Shown here: positions 1 to 8,158 of the stretch, piece after piece | How the letters are laid out: each line of letters begins with the position of its first letter | Position numbering within the stretch: position 1 is the stretch's first letter | Source of the DNA: Akkermansia muciniphila | GTDB lineage: Bacteria > Verrucomicrobiota > Verrucomicrobiia > Verrucomicrobiales > Akkermansiaceae | Direction of reading: 5' to 3' | Assembly: GCA_945860285.1 (NCBI GenBank) | Contig: CAMAQB010000035.1 | Coordinates: 1 to 34,425, forward strand | DNA: 34,425 nucleotides | Notes under the pieces: generated by a model | Told to the model about the DNA's origin: nothing | Seen by the model: the letters and a program-made list of their open reading frames with translations, nothing else | Database searches by the model: none | Made by a program: the position numbers and the translations under genes

Positions 1-85
1 TTCCAACTGCGGAGCTTCTTCTCATCGATCTTTTCCTTGGCGCGGCCCACACCCACAGGAAATCAGAAACGACCCAATAGTACAA

Positions 86-101
86 GTGACAATTTTGTCA
101 C
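86..101. promoter_or_regulatory. 16-bp palindrome, possible operator
   Basis: GTGACAA-TT-TTGTCAC forms two perfect 7-bp half-sites with a 2-base centre, in AT-leaning non-coding DNA near the left edge. The form suits a dimeric repressor operator or a small hairpin. No regulator gene is adjacent within the window, so the role is unknown. Confidence 0.35.
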
Positions 102-194
102 ATTGGAGCACTAAATCGGTCAGCAAAGAGCATGCCGAACAGTTCTGGGAAGAGGCAAAATAAATTCAAGCTTCCATCCCGCCGCGGATGCGCT

Positions 195-345
195 CAAACG
201 TACGGCCCCGAAAGGGGTTTCATTCCGCAATAAATTCCCTACGCCGTAGCTGCGGAATCCAGCAGATATGTCGCCCCTGACGGGACTCGGTCATTTGATG
301 TTCATGTTCTACAAAGATGCCGCACCTACGGCGCTACTTCGCATG
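195..345. repeat. Non-coding block of consecutive small hairpins
   Basis: This covers much of the gene-free stretch 1-612. Hairpins in order: CCCC-GAAA-GGGG at 206-217, with a GNRA-type loop; ATTCCGCA at 222-229 pairing perfectly with TGCGGAAT at 251-258 and enclosing an inner CTAC-GCC-GTAG (239-249); CCC-TGAC-GGG at 275-284; and GCCG...CGGC at 319-332. No convincing reading frame crosses the block. It resembles dispersed multi-hairpin intergenic repeats of environmental bacteria, but only one copy is in this window, so repetition is unproven. Nothing else was recognised in 1-612. Confidence 0.4.
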
Positions 346-612
346 ATAACGCATAAAAAGACCGGTGCGGCAGGATGCCCGAGTGCCCGGACAATGTAGG
401 TTTATACCCCATGACGCAAGAGCACCTTCACCTCGCTGGTAACCATCTGCCCTTCCTCGGTAGTGGGATTGTCATCATCCCGATCCTTTTCGGGATACTC
501 CTGCATGCGGCATAAGAACAAGCCTGAAAACTGCCGGTATCGTCGGTCTTCATCCGTGAAAATCCTTGAAATCCGCGGTAAAATAACAAGGCAACAAACT
601 TCATTGACTGCG

Positions 613-1656
613 TTATTTTTTCCAGAACAGCGTGAACTCGTTGCGGTTGTAGGTCAGGTGGGTTTGTGCAACGGGTTTCAGGCCCGCTGTGGTCGCGCGG
701 TGGGAAATCGATTGGTGGAGTCCGACGATTTCATCCAGCGTGCCGAGCTTGTGGGTTTTCAAGGTGAAGACAATCAGGGCTCCGTCGCGAAGGCAGCGAA
801 GCAATTGCAGCACGGCCGCGAGTGAATCATGGGCATCGCCATTGAGATCGCAGAGCAGGGCATCATAGGATGCATCGCGGGGAGGCACAAAGGTGGCGGC
901 GTTTTCAGGAAAAAACTCCAGGCGCTCATGGTCGGCGATGCGTGGATCCATCGGCGCGCGGTCCACGGCGGTGACATGGCAACCGCGATGCAGCAACTCC
1001 GCCGTCATGCCGCCGGGACTGGCTCCGAGTTCCAGCCATCGCGCCTGTTCCGGCAGTGGGGGATGATCGAGGCGAATGAAATGCAGTGCCTCGGCGATTT
1101 TCGCCCCCGCGCGGCTGATGCTGTGCGCGGCGGAACGGCTGATGAATTTGCTGCCGCCCGGATGGAATCCCCGGCACTCGCGCGGGCTGGCGAGCCCGCA
1201 AAACAAACCCTCCCGACCCAGCAGCGCGAACAAGGTCGGCCGCGCGGGATCCTGCGATTCGGGGTCGCGCGATGCCGGCAACGGCGCAAACAACTGCAAG
1301 GCGCGCGCGCGCAATTGTGCGGCCAGTTTTCTGTAATGCGGGTTCGGCGATCCGGCAATCAAGGGTCCGACAAGAATGCTCTGCGGAGAAGCGGCGGAAA
1401 ATTTCCGCTCCAGAGCAAGACAGGATTTTTCAACGAAATCGACGGTCTTTTCCGGGTTGCAGGGCCAGGCGTGATGAACCGGCATGCGCCAGCCGACGAA
1501 AATCGCGTATGGTTCATCGGCAGCGGGAACGGAAGTGTCATGCTGGAAGAGAAAATACTCCGCGCCGAGTTTTTTAGCTCCGTCGATGCCGAGGCGCTTC
1601 AGAATTTCAGGATGATGAGGAGCGAAGACCTCGGAGATGCGGATCAGTTGTTGCAT
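613..1656 (-). CDS. RlmM-like FtsJ-fold rRNA 2'-O-ribose methyltransferase
   Basis: A 347-aa protein, last gene of a minus-strand operon, 21 bp after hisH. The C-terminal half is an FtsJ/RrmJ Rossmann methyltransferase: SAM-binding GASPGG at residues 211-216, an acidic residue after VD at 231-232, and a K-D-K-E catalytic set seen as K186, D270 (LLCDLNGD), K300 (FTLK) and E340 (NEFT). The segment FISRSAA...SRAGAK before the SAM motif matches the lead-in of RlmM (COG2933), the 23S rRNA C2498 2'-O-methyltransferase of gamma-proteobacteria. The N-terminal ~170 residues would be the THUMP-like RNA-binding part and are divergent. Methyltransferase class is secure. The exact rRNA target is inferred, so no symbol is given. 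A long plus-strand ORF over the same DNA is a shadow. Confidence 0.8.
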   Translation of the reverse strand: MQQLIRISEVFAPHHPEILKRLGIDGAKKLGAEYFLFQHDTSVPAADEPYAIFVGWRMPVHHAWPCNPEKTVDFVEKSCLALERKFSAASPQSILVGPLIAGSPNPHYRKLAAQLRARALQLFAPLPASRDPESQDPARPTLFALLGREGLFCGLASPRECRGFHPGGSKFISRSAAHSISRAGAKIAEALHFIRLDHPPLPEQARWLELGASPGGMTAELLHRGCHVTAVDRAPMDPRIADHERLEFFPENAATFVPPRDASYDALLCDLNGDAHDSLAAVLQLLRCLRDGALIVFTLKTHKLGTLDEIVGLHQSISHRATTAGLKPVAQTHLTYNRNEFTLFWKK

Positions 1657-1677
1657 GCGATGTCGGCATCCCTTTCG

Positions 1678-2289
1678 TTAGAGAGCGAGGAAATTCCGGA
1701 TCAGTTGCAAGCCGCTGTCCTGGCTTTTTTCCGGGTGAAACTGCACCGCCCAAAGATCGCCGGAAATCACTGCGGATGCGAACTCCTCCTGGTAGTCGGT
1801 GCTCGCGGCGATGATCGATGGATCCTCGGGCACCGGAAAGTACGAATGAACGAAATAAAAGTACGGTTCGGCGTCCATGCCATTCCAGCAGCGATGTTCG
1901 TGGTTGCGGAGTCGCACGGAATTCCATCCCATGTGCGGGATTTTTTTTCCCGGCTGAAATTTCTTCACGCTGCCCTTGAAAATCCCCAACCCTTCCACGC
2001 CGGGGCTTTCCTCGCTGTTTTCAAACAACATCTGGTAACCGATGCAAATGCCCAGAAAAGGAATGCCCGCGGCGATCGCACGACGCACCGGTTCGACGAG
2101 TCCGCGCGCTGTCAGTTCCTGCATGGAATCGCCGAATGAGCCGACGCCGGGCAGGATGATCCGCGCGGGTGACGACGGAAAATTCCCGCCCGAAGAAACC
2201 ACCTGCAGTTCCGCGCCGAGGCTGTGCAGGGCGTTCGCCACGCTGCGCAGATTGCCCGCGCCATAATCGATCAAAACAGTGCCGGCCAT
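1678..2289 (-). CDS. hisH: Imidazole glycerol phosphate synthase, glutaminase subunit HisH
   Basis: A 203-aa class I glutamine amidotransferase, normal length for HisH. It hydrolyses glutamine and channels ammonia to HisF, which forms imidazole-glycerol phosphate and AICAR in histidine synthesis. The triad is complete: nucleophile C82 in GICIGYQ, H185 and E187 in FHPEKS. The N-terminus VLIDYGAGNLRS and the HSYF segment near 148-151 are typical of HisH. The gene starts 6 bp after the hisB stop codon, so the two are co-transcribed and probably translationally coupled. The synthase partner hisF is not in the window. The stop lies in the word CTAAC, as for hisB. Confidence 0.96.
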   Translation of the reverse strand: MAGTVLIDYGAGNLRSVANALHSLGAELQVVSSGGNFPSSPARIILPGVGSFGDSMQELTARGLVEPVRRAIAAGIPFLGICIGYQMLFENSEESPGVEGLGIFKGSVKKFQPGKKIPHMGWNSVRLRNHEHRCWNGMDAEPYFYFVHSYFPVPEDPSIIAASTDYQEEFASAVISGDLWAVQFHPEKSQDSGLQLIRNFLAL

Positions 2290-2295
2290 CTTTTG

Positions 2296-2883
2296 TTAGA
2301 GCGATTCCTTGGTTGAGGGCACCCCGACGACGCGCGGATCCACGGTCACGGCAGTCCGCAGGGCGCGGGCCATGCCTTTGAAAATGGCTTCGGCCACATG
2401 GTGTCCATCGCGACCGTAGAGGACTTCCACGTGGATGTTGGCACGCAGGTTGGCGGCCAGCGCCCGACAGAATTCCTCGGTGAGGGTGAGCGGAAAATTC
2501 GGTGCCGAAGCCGTGCCCGGCGGCGTGCGGAATTCCAGGAACGGTCGGTTGGACAAATCGATCACCACCCGGGCCAGCGTTTCATCCATCGGCAGGTAGG
2601 CATGCCCGTAGCGGGTGATGCCGGACTTGTCGCCCAGCGCCTCGCGGAGGGCGGTGCCGAGAACGATGGCGGTGTCCTCGACTGTGTGGTGTCCGTCGAT
2701 GTGCAGATCGCCGATCGCCTTCAGTTGGAGGTCGATCAGACTGTGCCGCGAAAACAACGTGAGCATGTGATCGAAAAATCCAATTCCGGTGTCGATGGTG
2801 GAATTGCCCGAGCCGTCGAGGTCCAAGGACAAGGTGATGTCGGTCTCGGCGGTTTTGCGTGATTGTGAGGACAGGCGGGTCAT
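2296..2883 (-). CDS. hisB: Imidazoleglycerol-phosphate dehydratase HisB
   Basis: A 195-aa monofunctional IGP dehydratase that converts imidazole-glycerol phosphate to imidazole-acetol phosphate. The metal-binding signatures are all visible: GFFDHM (35-40), DGHHTVED (63-70) and the second-half DGHHVAEAIFK (159-169). The fused phosphatase domain of enterobacterial HisB is absent. The frame is open to 2985, but the ATG at 2883 gives the family-typical N-terminus (TRLSSQSRKTAETDI). The extra upstream residues overlap the preceding gene and are not HisB-like. It lies 10 bp after the stop of the YyaL-like gene and just before hisH. Confidence 0.95.
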   Translation of the reverse strand: MTRLSSQSRKTAETDITLSLDLDGSGNSTIDTGIGFFDHMLTLFSRHSLIDLQLKAIGDLHIDGHHTVEDTAIVLGTALREALGDKSGITRYGHAYLPMDETLARVVIDLSNRPFLEFRTPPGTASAPNFPLTLTEEFCRALAANLRANIHVEVLYGRDGHHVAEAIFKGMARALRTAVTVDPRVVGVPSTKESL

Positions 2884-2893
2884 CAGTGGCTGG

Positions 2894-5068
2894 TTATTCG
2901 GGATTGAGAAGTTTGGACAGTGCGGCGGGATCGGCAACCGCATGAGCGGGCTGGTCCGCCAACGTGACGCTAACCTTGCCGCCATTTGCGGGGACGGACT
3001 TGCGGCAAATCACCCGCAACGGAAGCCGGGTGACCGCCATTTTGAATTCCGCGGAGGCATCGTCAGGCACCGTGACAACAACGGGAAACTGCCGGTAGAG
3101 CAAGCCTAACAAATAATCGGTGTGCAGCACTGCGGCATCCTGCATGCCTTCGTGGTCGAGCTGGCAGGCGCTGACAAGAGTTTCAGGAACCGCGCAGCCG
3201 AGGTTCAACAGCCGTGCGGTGTTCTGTTTCATCAGACCGGTGGTTGATTTGTCAAAGATCATCGCAACATCGATGATGGGCAAGTTGATCAACCTGCTAG
3301 ACGGCGGTGATTCCTCGAGCCGACCCTCGACAAGGTGATCCTTCACCAGGATATCGCCCAGCGACATCGCGTAATCGATCCATTCGCGCTGCAAAGTCAC
3401 GTCGTAGAGATCGAGCGCCGATTGCATGGCGATGGCGACCAATGCGGTGCGGGCATCGGTGGTGGCGGAAGATGCTGATCCCGCGTAGTTTTGAATGACC
3501 GCACTGGAGTGGAATTGCGTCCGGAATGCCTTCATCGCGGCAATCGCCTTGTCCTGGAAATTTTTTTGCGCGGATGCGGTAAACAGCGCGGCGTAGGCCG
3601 ACACCGTTTGCGCGGTGGTGTTAGCATTGGCAATCAAAGGCGGCGGATTGACAGCGGACATTTTCTTGACGCGGATGGGCAGCAGTTTTTCGCGGATCGA
3701 ATCGATGATCGCGCTTCCTTGCCCGGGAGTGATTGCGAGCTTCTTGGCCGTTTCCTCAAGCGAGTGGCGCGGGACCAGGCTGTTGCGGCGGAAGAACTTC
3801 CGTTCCGGGTCGCTTTCCGGAGCCAAGTTGCCGATCCTGGAAAGATCGCAGTAGTTTTTGAGAAAGGCGTACTCTTCTGCAGAGAGATTTTTTTCGAGTT
3901 CCTCGGTGACCCAGTAACGGACCTCATCGGGCATGTTGGTTACCGGACCGGTCATGGAAAAGAGGGATTCGCCGAGCGCGAAATTCTTCTCCTGAAACAA
4001 CATTACCCGTTCCGCCGCTTGGAGAATCGTTTTGTCATTCGCAGCCTGGGCGATTTGCGCCAGACTAAAGGCCACCCTGGCCTGCATCAGAGCGTTGCGA
4101 TCCGGTCGTGTGACCTGCCATGAGGTGTCGGTGCGCGATGAATAACTACCTCCGTCGATCAGGTCGATGGCGGCGGAGTGGATCAGCATTCCGGCGTTGC
4201 CCTTGATGCAGGACAAACAGCGCTTGCGGGCGCTCGACGACAGCACGGGATTCATCGCGGACTGCGCGTAGTATTCCTGCATCGATGTCGGAAACAGCGC
4301 GCCCATGTTCTCGATGTTTCCGCTCAAGTCATCGTAAAGGGCGTTCATATTGCGCAAAGTGCTCAAATAGAACGCCTGTTGTTCGGAAGGACTCGTGATT
4401 TTCACTGCTGCCGGTTGTGTGCGCAGCTTGCGGGTCTTGCCGTCGTTTGCGCTGTTGACATTCATGTATTCGCGGTCTTCATTCCACATCCGCAGCATCA
4501 CGGTTTGCGCTTGATGGATGCGGTCGAGATTTGATTCGCGGGAATCTTGCGGGCTGATGGGAAGCCAGCTGACCGGATTGCCACTGGGGCTCAGCCAGAG
4601 CATGAACGGAAAGGAAATCGGCCGCTTGATCTCGGCACAAAGCATTGCGGCGAGGATGCCGATTTCCCTGGAGGAATCGACATCGATGAGCACGGGCACG
4701 AACTGGCTGTTGATTTCACTGATCAGCTGCGGATCGGTTACGATGTCGTCAAACACGCTGACAACGTTACCATCCAGGTTGGAAGCCGCATAGACGAGCA
4801 GAAGTTTGTTCGAATCCCTGGCATACTGAACCACGGCGGGGGTGAATTGCTGCCACTCGATCGGCGACTTGGAGAGGATCTGCATCAGCGGCGAGGGATT
4901 GTCGCGAATCTCCTGATTGGCGGGCTTGGGAACGGGCGCGGAATTGCCGCCCGGGCCGCTGTTCCGGCGGCATGCAGATAAAGTCAGCAGGATCAGAATT
5001 GAAAAAATCGGAAGCAAAGCAGCGACCGATACGCCGAGCTGTCGAAATCGCTTGGTGGGGAAATTCAT
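2894..5068 (-). CDS. YyaL/DUF255-like lipoprotein lacking the thioredoxin Cys pair
   Basis: A 724-aa protein from the ATG at 5068. The N-terminus has basic residues, a hydrophobic stretch and a lipobox (LTLSAC, lipidation at C33), so it is probably an envelope lipoprotein. Residues ~60-160 resemble the thioredoxin-fold DUF255 domain of YyaL/SSP411 proteins (IEWQQFTPAVVQYARDSNKLLL). Where those proteins carry CHWC, this one reads AASNLDGN, so the redox pair is gone. The rest is mostly helical and fits the alpha/alpha-toroid glycosidase-like part of the family. YyaL proteins have no firmly settled biochemical role, and none is claimed here. It is first in the operon with hisB, hisH and the RlmM-like gene, and divergent from parA across 107 bp. 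Homology to YyaL is moderately sure. Confidence 0.65.
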   Translation of the reverse strand: MNFPTKRFRQLGVSVAALLPIFSILILLTLSACRRNSGPGGNSAPVPKPANQEIRDNPSPLMQILSKSPIEWQQFTPAVVQYARDSNKLLLVYAASNLDGNVVSVFDDIVTDPQLISEINSQFVPVLIDVDSSREIGILAAMLCAEIKRPISFPFMLWLSPSGNPVSWLPISPQDSRESNLDRIHQAQTVMLRMWNEDREYMNVNSANDGKTRKLRTQPAAVKITSPSEQQAFYLSTLRNMNALYDDLSGNIENMGALFPTSMQEYYAQSAMNPVLSSSARKRCLSCIKGNAGMLIHSAAIDLIDGGSYSSRTDTSWQVTRPDRNALMQARVAFSLAQIAQAANDKTILQAAERVMLFQEKNFALGESLFSMTGPVTNMPDEVRYWVTEELEKNLSAEEYAFLKNYCDLSRIGNLAPESDPERKFFRRNSLVPRHSLEETAKKLAITPGQGSAIIDSIREKLLPIRVKKMSAVNPPPLIANANTTAQTVSAYAALFTASAQKNFQDKAIAAMKAFRTQFHSSAVIQNYAGSASSATTDARTALVAIAMQSALDLYDVTLQREWIDYAMSLGDILVKDHLVEGRLEESPPSSRLINLPIIDVAMIFDKSTTGLMKQNTARLLNLGCAVPETLVSACQLDHEGMQDAAVLHTDYLLGLLYRQFPVVVTVPDDASAEFKMAVTRLPLRVICRKSVPANGGKVSVTLADQPAHAVADPAALSKLLNPE

Positions 5069-5175
5069 GCGATGAAAAATGGTGGTTTTTTGGACGGGCG
5101 ACAAGCATTTTAAAGAAAAGACTTTCGCTATGGCGGGCGCTGGCTATCATATCCACAGATTTTTCCTATCAAATT

Positions 5176-5955
5176 GTGATCAGCATTGCCGTAACAAGTC
5201 AAAAAGGAGGGGTGGGAAAAACCACTATTGCAATCAACTTGGCACACGCCTTCGCGCGAGCGGGGGTGAGGACCCTGCTGGTCGATGCCGATCCCCAGGG
5301 TTCGGTGGGGCTTTCGTTGACCCGGCAATCGCGGATGTTGCCGGGATTTTACGATTTCCTTGAAGATCCCGGCCTGCCGCTGGAAAAACTGCTGGTGCCG
5401 ACGAGGCTTTCGACCTTTTCCCTGGTCGCCGCCGGTCAAGCAAGCAATTACGAGTCCGGTGGGGGCATTGCCGGAGCACATCTCGCGCGCAGCCGTGCGT
5501 TCATGCGCGCCGTTGCGGCGCGGGGCTACGAAATTTGCCTGCTCGACACCGCCGCCGGTCTGTTCGGTGTCTGTGCCGACGTGATTGCCTGCTCGGATGC
5601 CGTGCTCATTCCCCAGCAGGCCGAGCCCCTGGGCGTTCGCTCGGTTCCCAAAATGCTCGAAGGCCTGGGCCGCATTCGCATGCTGAATCCGAAACTGCTC
5701 GTGTTGGGAGTGGTCCTGACCATGGTGCAAAACGAGCTTGCCGAGAGCCGCGAGGCCGCCCAGGCATTGCGCCAGCTTCTTCCTGCGGAAATGGTTCTGA
5801 AAACAGTGGTGCCACGCGATGGAATTTTTGTTAGAGCGAGCGCCAAAGGTCTGCCCGTAGGTGTGCTCGAGGACGGCATGGGGGCGCAATCGGTATTTGA
5901 CTCACTGCGTGCGGAAATCGAGGCCAAAATGGAGAATAGTAACGTTCGAGCATAA
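5176..5955 (+). CDS. ParA/MinD-family P-loop ATPase
   Basis: A 259-aa protein from the GTG at 5176. It has the deviant Walker A KGGVGKTT at residues 10-17 with the signature lysine K10, then LVDADPQGS and [10 protein letters not shown] in the Walker A'/switch positions. These ATPases dimerise on ATP and bind DNA or membrane to position plasmids, chromosome origins or protein assemblies. The frame is open back to 4972, but that DNA lies under the divergent gene's start and encodes no ParA-like sequence. The GTG gives the standard beta-strand start [11 protein letters not shown]. There is no Shine-Dalgarno. No ParB or parS-like site is next door. Instead the stop overlaps the ATG of a Roadblock-like gene (TAATG), so the two are coupled. 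A chromosome-segregation role is therefore not assumed. Confidence 0.88.
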   Translation: MISIAVTSQKGGVGKTTIAINLAHAFARAGVRTLLVDADPQGSVGLSLTRQSRMLPGFYDFLEDPGLPLEKLLVPTRLSTFSLVAAGQASNYESGGGIAGAHLARSRAFMRAVAARGYEICLLDTAAGLFGVCADVIACSDAVLIPQQAEPLGVRSVPKMLEGLGRIRMLNPKLLVLGVVLTMVQNELAESREAAQALRQLLPAEMVLKTVVPRDGIFVRASAKGLPVGVLEDGMGAQSVFDSLRAEIEAKMENSNVRA

Positions 5956-7019
5956 TGGACCCTGTGCTTCCATGGGTTGACCCCGGAGAAATGAGAAGGC
6001 TAGCCGAAGCATTGCTGAGCGTGGCCGTCCATGAACCGCGCGCGTCGGAAGATGCAGGGTTCGGAGGCGACTTCATCGGCTTCGAAGGATCCTCGACAAG
6101 AACCTCCGCAACCCCGGTTGCCCCGGTTGCCCCGGTTGCCCCGGTTGCCCCGGTTGCCCCGGTTGCCCCGGTTGCCCCGGTTGCCCCGGTTGCCCCGGTT
6201 GCCCCGGTTGCCCCGGTTGCCCCGGTCGCCCCGGTCGCCGCGGTCGCCGCGCCTGCTGCAACCACGCCGCTTGTGCGTCCGGCATCTGCTGCGGAGGAAG
6301 TCGTGCGTTTGCCAATATCCGTGCCCCGGCCTCTGATCATCGCATCTGCCCCTCTCAGGCCCCAGGCACCCGTTCATCAAAACCCGGCAAGTACTTCCGA
6401 GGCAGCCAAAGGAATTGTCCCCGCTGCACCTTCAGTCGAAACGCATCTGCTGAACGGCGCATTCAGCATCAGGGAAAAATCGATGCTCGAGCAGATCGCC
6501 GAATCATCGCAACGCCCTCAGGTTCAGCCTGATCGCGTTGTTGTTGACGTACCCGCCATGGCAGCAGCTCAAAGTATTGCCCCAAAGCCTCTGCCGGTCG
6601 CAACCCCGTCGATGCAGGATCCGGCCCGGCCTGCGCCGTCCGCCCAGTCAGCTCCGCTGAAAGTGCGCGGTCCGTTTCTCGAACGCATGGCCCGATTCCG
6701 CGATGGCCTGCACGGACAGTTCGCTGCAAAAGGCGTGTTCATTCTCGACAAGGACGGCTCGGTCATTTTCGACGAAGGCGACCACAGCCGCCTGCATTTC
6801 ATGGCCCGCAGCCTGGCGATGGCCGCGAAGAAATCATCCGATGGCCCGGGCAATGTGCACGTCAAGGTTGGATCCACCACAATGCTCGAAGTCATCCCGA
6901 TCGACACCGTATTCGGCCGCATGGTGCTCGGCCTGCTGGTCGAGCAACCTCTCGCGTCCGATTCGGTGGTCAGGATCATCAAGGCATTGCAATCAATGGT
7001 CGCACCACCGGCGGCCTGA
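5955..7019 (+). CDS. Repeat-containing protein with C-terminal Roadblock/LC7-like domain
   Basis: A 354-aa protein in three parts: a short N-terminal segment (1-50); a Pro/Ala/Val tract at ~53-97 encoded by a perfect 9-bp tandem repeat; a low-complexity linker to ~240; and a compact domain at ~241-350. The order of predicted elements in that domain (helix [10 protein letters not shown], strands GVFILDKDG and SVIFDE, helix [10 protein letters not shown], strands VHVKVG, MLEVIPI and MVLGLLVE, helix [10 protein letters not shown]) matches Roadblock/LC7 proteins such as MglB. Roadblock proteins normally regulate small GTPases. Here the gene overlaps the ParA-type ATPase by one base, which suggests a functional pair. 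mnmA follows 10 bp later. The fold assignment is by eye, with no search done. Function unknown. Confidence 0.7.
   Translation: MDPVLPWVDPGEMRRLAEALLSVAVHEPRASEDAGFGGDFIGFEGSSTRTSATPVAPVAPVAPVAPVAPVAPVAPVAPVAPVAPVAPVAPVAPVAAVAAPAATTPLVRPASAAEEVVRLPISVPRPLIIASAPLRPQAPVHQNPASTSEAAKGIVPAAPSVETHLLNGAFSIREKSMLEQIAESSQRPQVQPDRVVVDVPAMAAAQSIAPKPLPVATPSMQDPARPAPSAQSAPLKVRGPFLERMARFRDGLHGQFAAKGVFILDKDGSVIFDEGDHSRLHFMARSLAMAAKKSSDGPGNVHVKVGSTTMLEVIPIDTVFGRMVLGLLVEQPLASDSVVRIIKALQSMVAPPAA
6112..6246 (+). repeat. 9-bp tandem repeat, unit CCCCGGTTG, about 15 units
   Basis: Twelve identical units run from 6112 to 6219, then two CCCCGGTCG units (6220-6237) and one decayed CCGCGGTCG. In the reading frame they encode (A/T-P-V)n. 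Because the unit is a multiple of three, gain or loss changes length but not frame. Identity at the nucleotide level, including synonymous positions, indicates recent expansion by slippage. All six frames remain open here, which produces spurious antisense ORFs. Confidence 0.97.
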
Positions 7020-7029
7020 ATTTTTTACT

Positions 7030-8118
7030 ATGGCGCGGGTACTGGTAGGATTGTCCGGAGGAGTGGACAGCGCGGTCGCTGCGGCACTGCTGATCGAGCA
7101 AGGCCATGAGGTCACTGCCGCGTTTATGAAAAACTGGATCAATGCCGAGGGAATCCCCGGCGATTGTCCGTGGGAACAGGACATGAACGACGCGCGGGCC
7201 GTTGCGAAAAAACTGGGGATCGAATTCCGGGTGATCGACCTGATCGATGCCTACCGCAGCCGCATCGTTGATTACCTGATCGAAGGCTACCGGCAGGGCA
7301 TCACTCCCAATCCCGATGTCTGGTGCAATCGCGAAATGAAATTCGGCGTCTTTCTCGACTATGCCCTCGCGCAGGGTTTCGAATTTGTCGGCACCGGGCA
7401 TTATGCGCGACGGCGGGTGCTGGCGGATGGCAGTGCGGCGATCCTTCGCGGCGCGGATCCCAACAAGGATCAAAGCTACTTTCTGGCGATGATGACGCAG
7501 TTCCAGGCGGCGCACGCGCTTTTTCCCGTCGGCGAAATGCTGAAACCGGAAGTGCGTAACATTGCGGACCGCTTGGCGCTGCCGGTTGCGGGAAAAAAAG
7601 ACAGCCAGGGAATCTGCTTCATCGGCGACATCAAAATGAGCGACTTCCTCCGCCATCACCTCGCCGATGCTCCCGGCGAGATTGTCGACACCTCGGGCCG
7701 GATCATGGGGCAACACCAGGGACTGCATCTCTACACCCTCGGCCAGCGCAAGGGCCATGGCATCGCCTCGCCGCGCGAGGGAATGGCTTACGTGGTGGTC
7801 GGCAAGGACATCGCATCGAACCGGCTGATCGTCGGCTGGGACAGCGGTGACTCACCGGGATTGTATGCTACTACGTGCATAGTAGGAACATTGAACTGGA
7901 TCAATGAAAAGCTCGAAGGTACACGCGGACTCGAGGCGCAGCCGCGCTATCGCGCCAAAGCCGAACCCTGCGAGGTGGCATACCTGGACAACGGTAAAGC
8001 CCGGGTGAGCTTCCAGCGCCCGCAGCGCGCGATCTCGCCCGGCCAGATCTGCGCGTTTTACGAAGGCGGGCGACTGCTCGGGTCCGGAGTGTTCGAAACC
8101 ACATCGACAGCAGATTGA
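7030..8118 (+). CDS. mnmA: tRNA 2-thiouridylase MnmA
   Basis: A 362-aa protein that thiolates the wobble uridine (s2U34) of Lys, Glu and Gln tRNAs, using ATP and persulfide sulfur. Visible features: PP-loop SGGVDS (9-14), catalytic C99 in PDVWCN, and the second active cysteine C196 in GICFIG, plus TGHYAR and KDQSYFL. All are family hallmarks and the length is normal. The open frame extends 5' into the Roadblock gene, but the ATG at 7030 gives the correct N-terminus MARVLVGLSGG. The gene begins 10 bp after the Roadblock gene and is probably its co-transcribed third member. It converges on rsuA with a 40-bp gap. Confidence 0.96.
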   Translation: MARVLVGLSGGVDSAVAAALLIEQGHEVTAAFMKNWINAEGIPGDCPWEQDMNDARAVAKKLGIEFRVIDLIDAYRSRIVDYLIEGYRQGITPNPDVWCNREMKFGVFLDYALAQGFEFVGTGHYARRRVLADGSAAILRGADPNKDQSYFLAMMTQFQAAHALFPVGEMLKPEVRNIADRLALPVAGKKDSQGICFIGDIKMSDFLRHHLADAPGEIVDTSGRIMGQHQGLHLYTLGQRKGHGIASPREGMAYVVVGKDIASNRLIVGWDSGDSPGLYATTCIVGTLNWINEKLEGTRGLEAQPRYRAKAEPCEVAYLDNGKARVSFQRPQRAISPGQICAFYEGGRLLGSGVFETTSTAD

Positions 8119-8158
8119 TATCGAGACTTTTACGGAAGCCCATAGGCATCTTTGCGCG

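Noticed and set aside
1-56. Possible 5' end of a minus-strand gene starting at a GTG and leaving the left edge
   Set aside because: Only about 18 codons are visible, the opposite strand is also open, and no ribosome-binding site or domain supports it.
829-2139. 436-aa plus-strand ORF opposite the RlmM-like and hisH genes
   Set aside because: It is antisense to two genes with complete catalytic motifs, and it shows no domain of its own.
5176-5955. Chromosomal parABS segregation locus
   Set aside because: No parB gene or parS-like palindrome lies beside the ATPase, and its coupled partner is Roadblock-like.
5831-6380. Antisense ORFs over the 9-bp repeat that read like collagen (Gly-X-Y) or Gly-Ala-Thr repeats
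   Set aside because: They are by-products of a GC-rich tandem repeat that is open in every frame. The sense frame has a coupled start, a recognisable domain and normal codon use.
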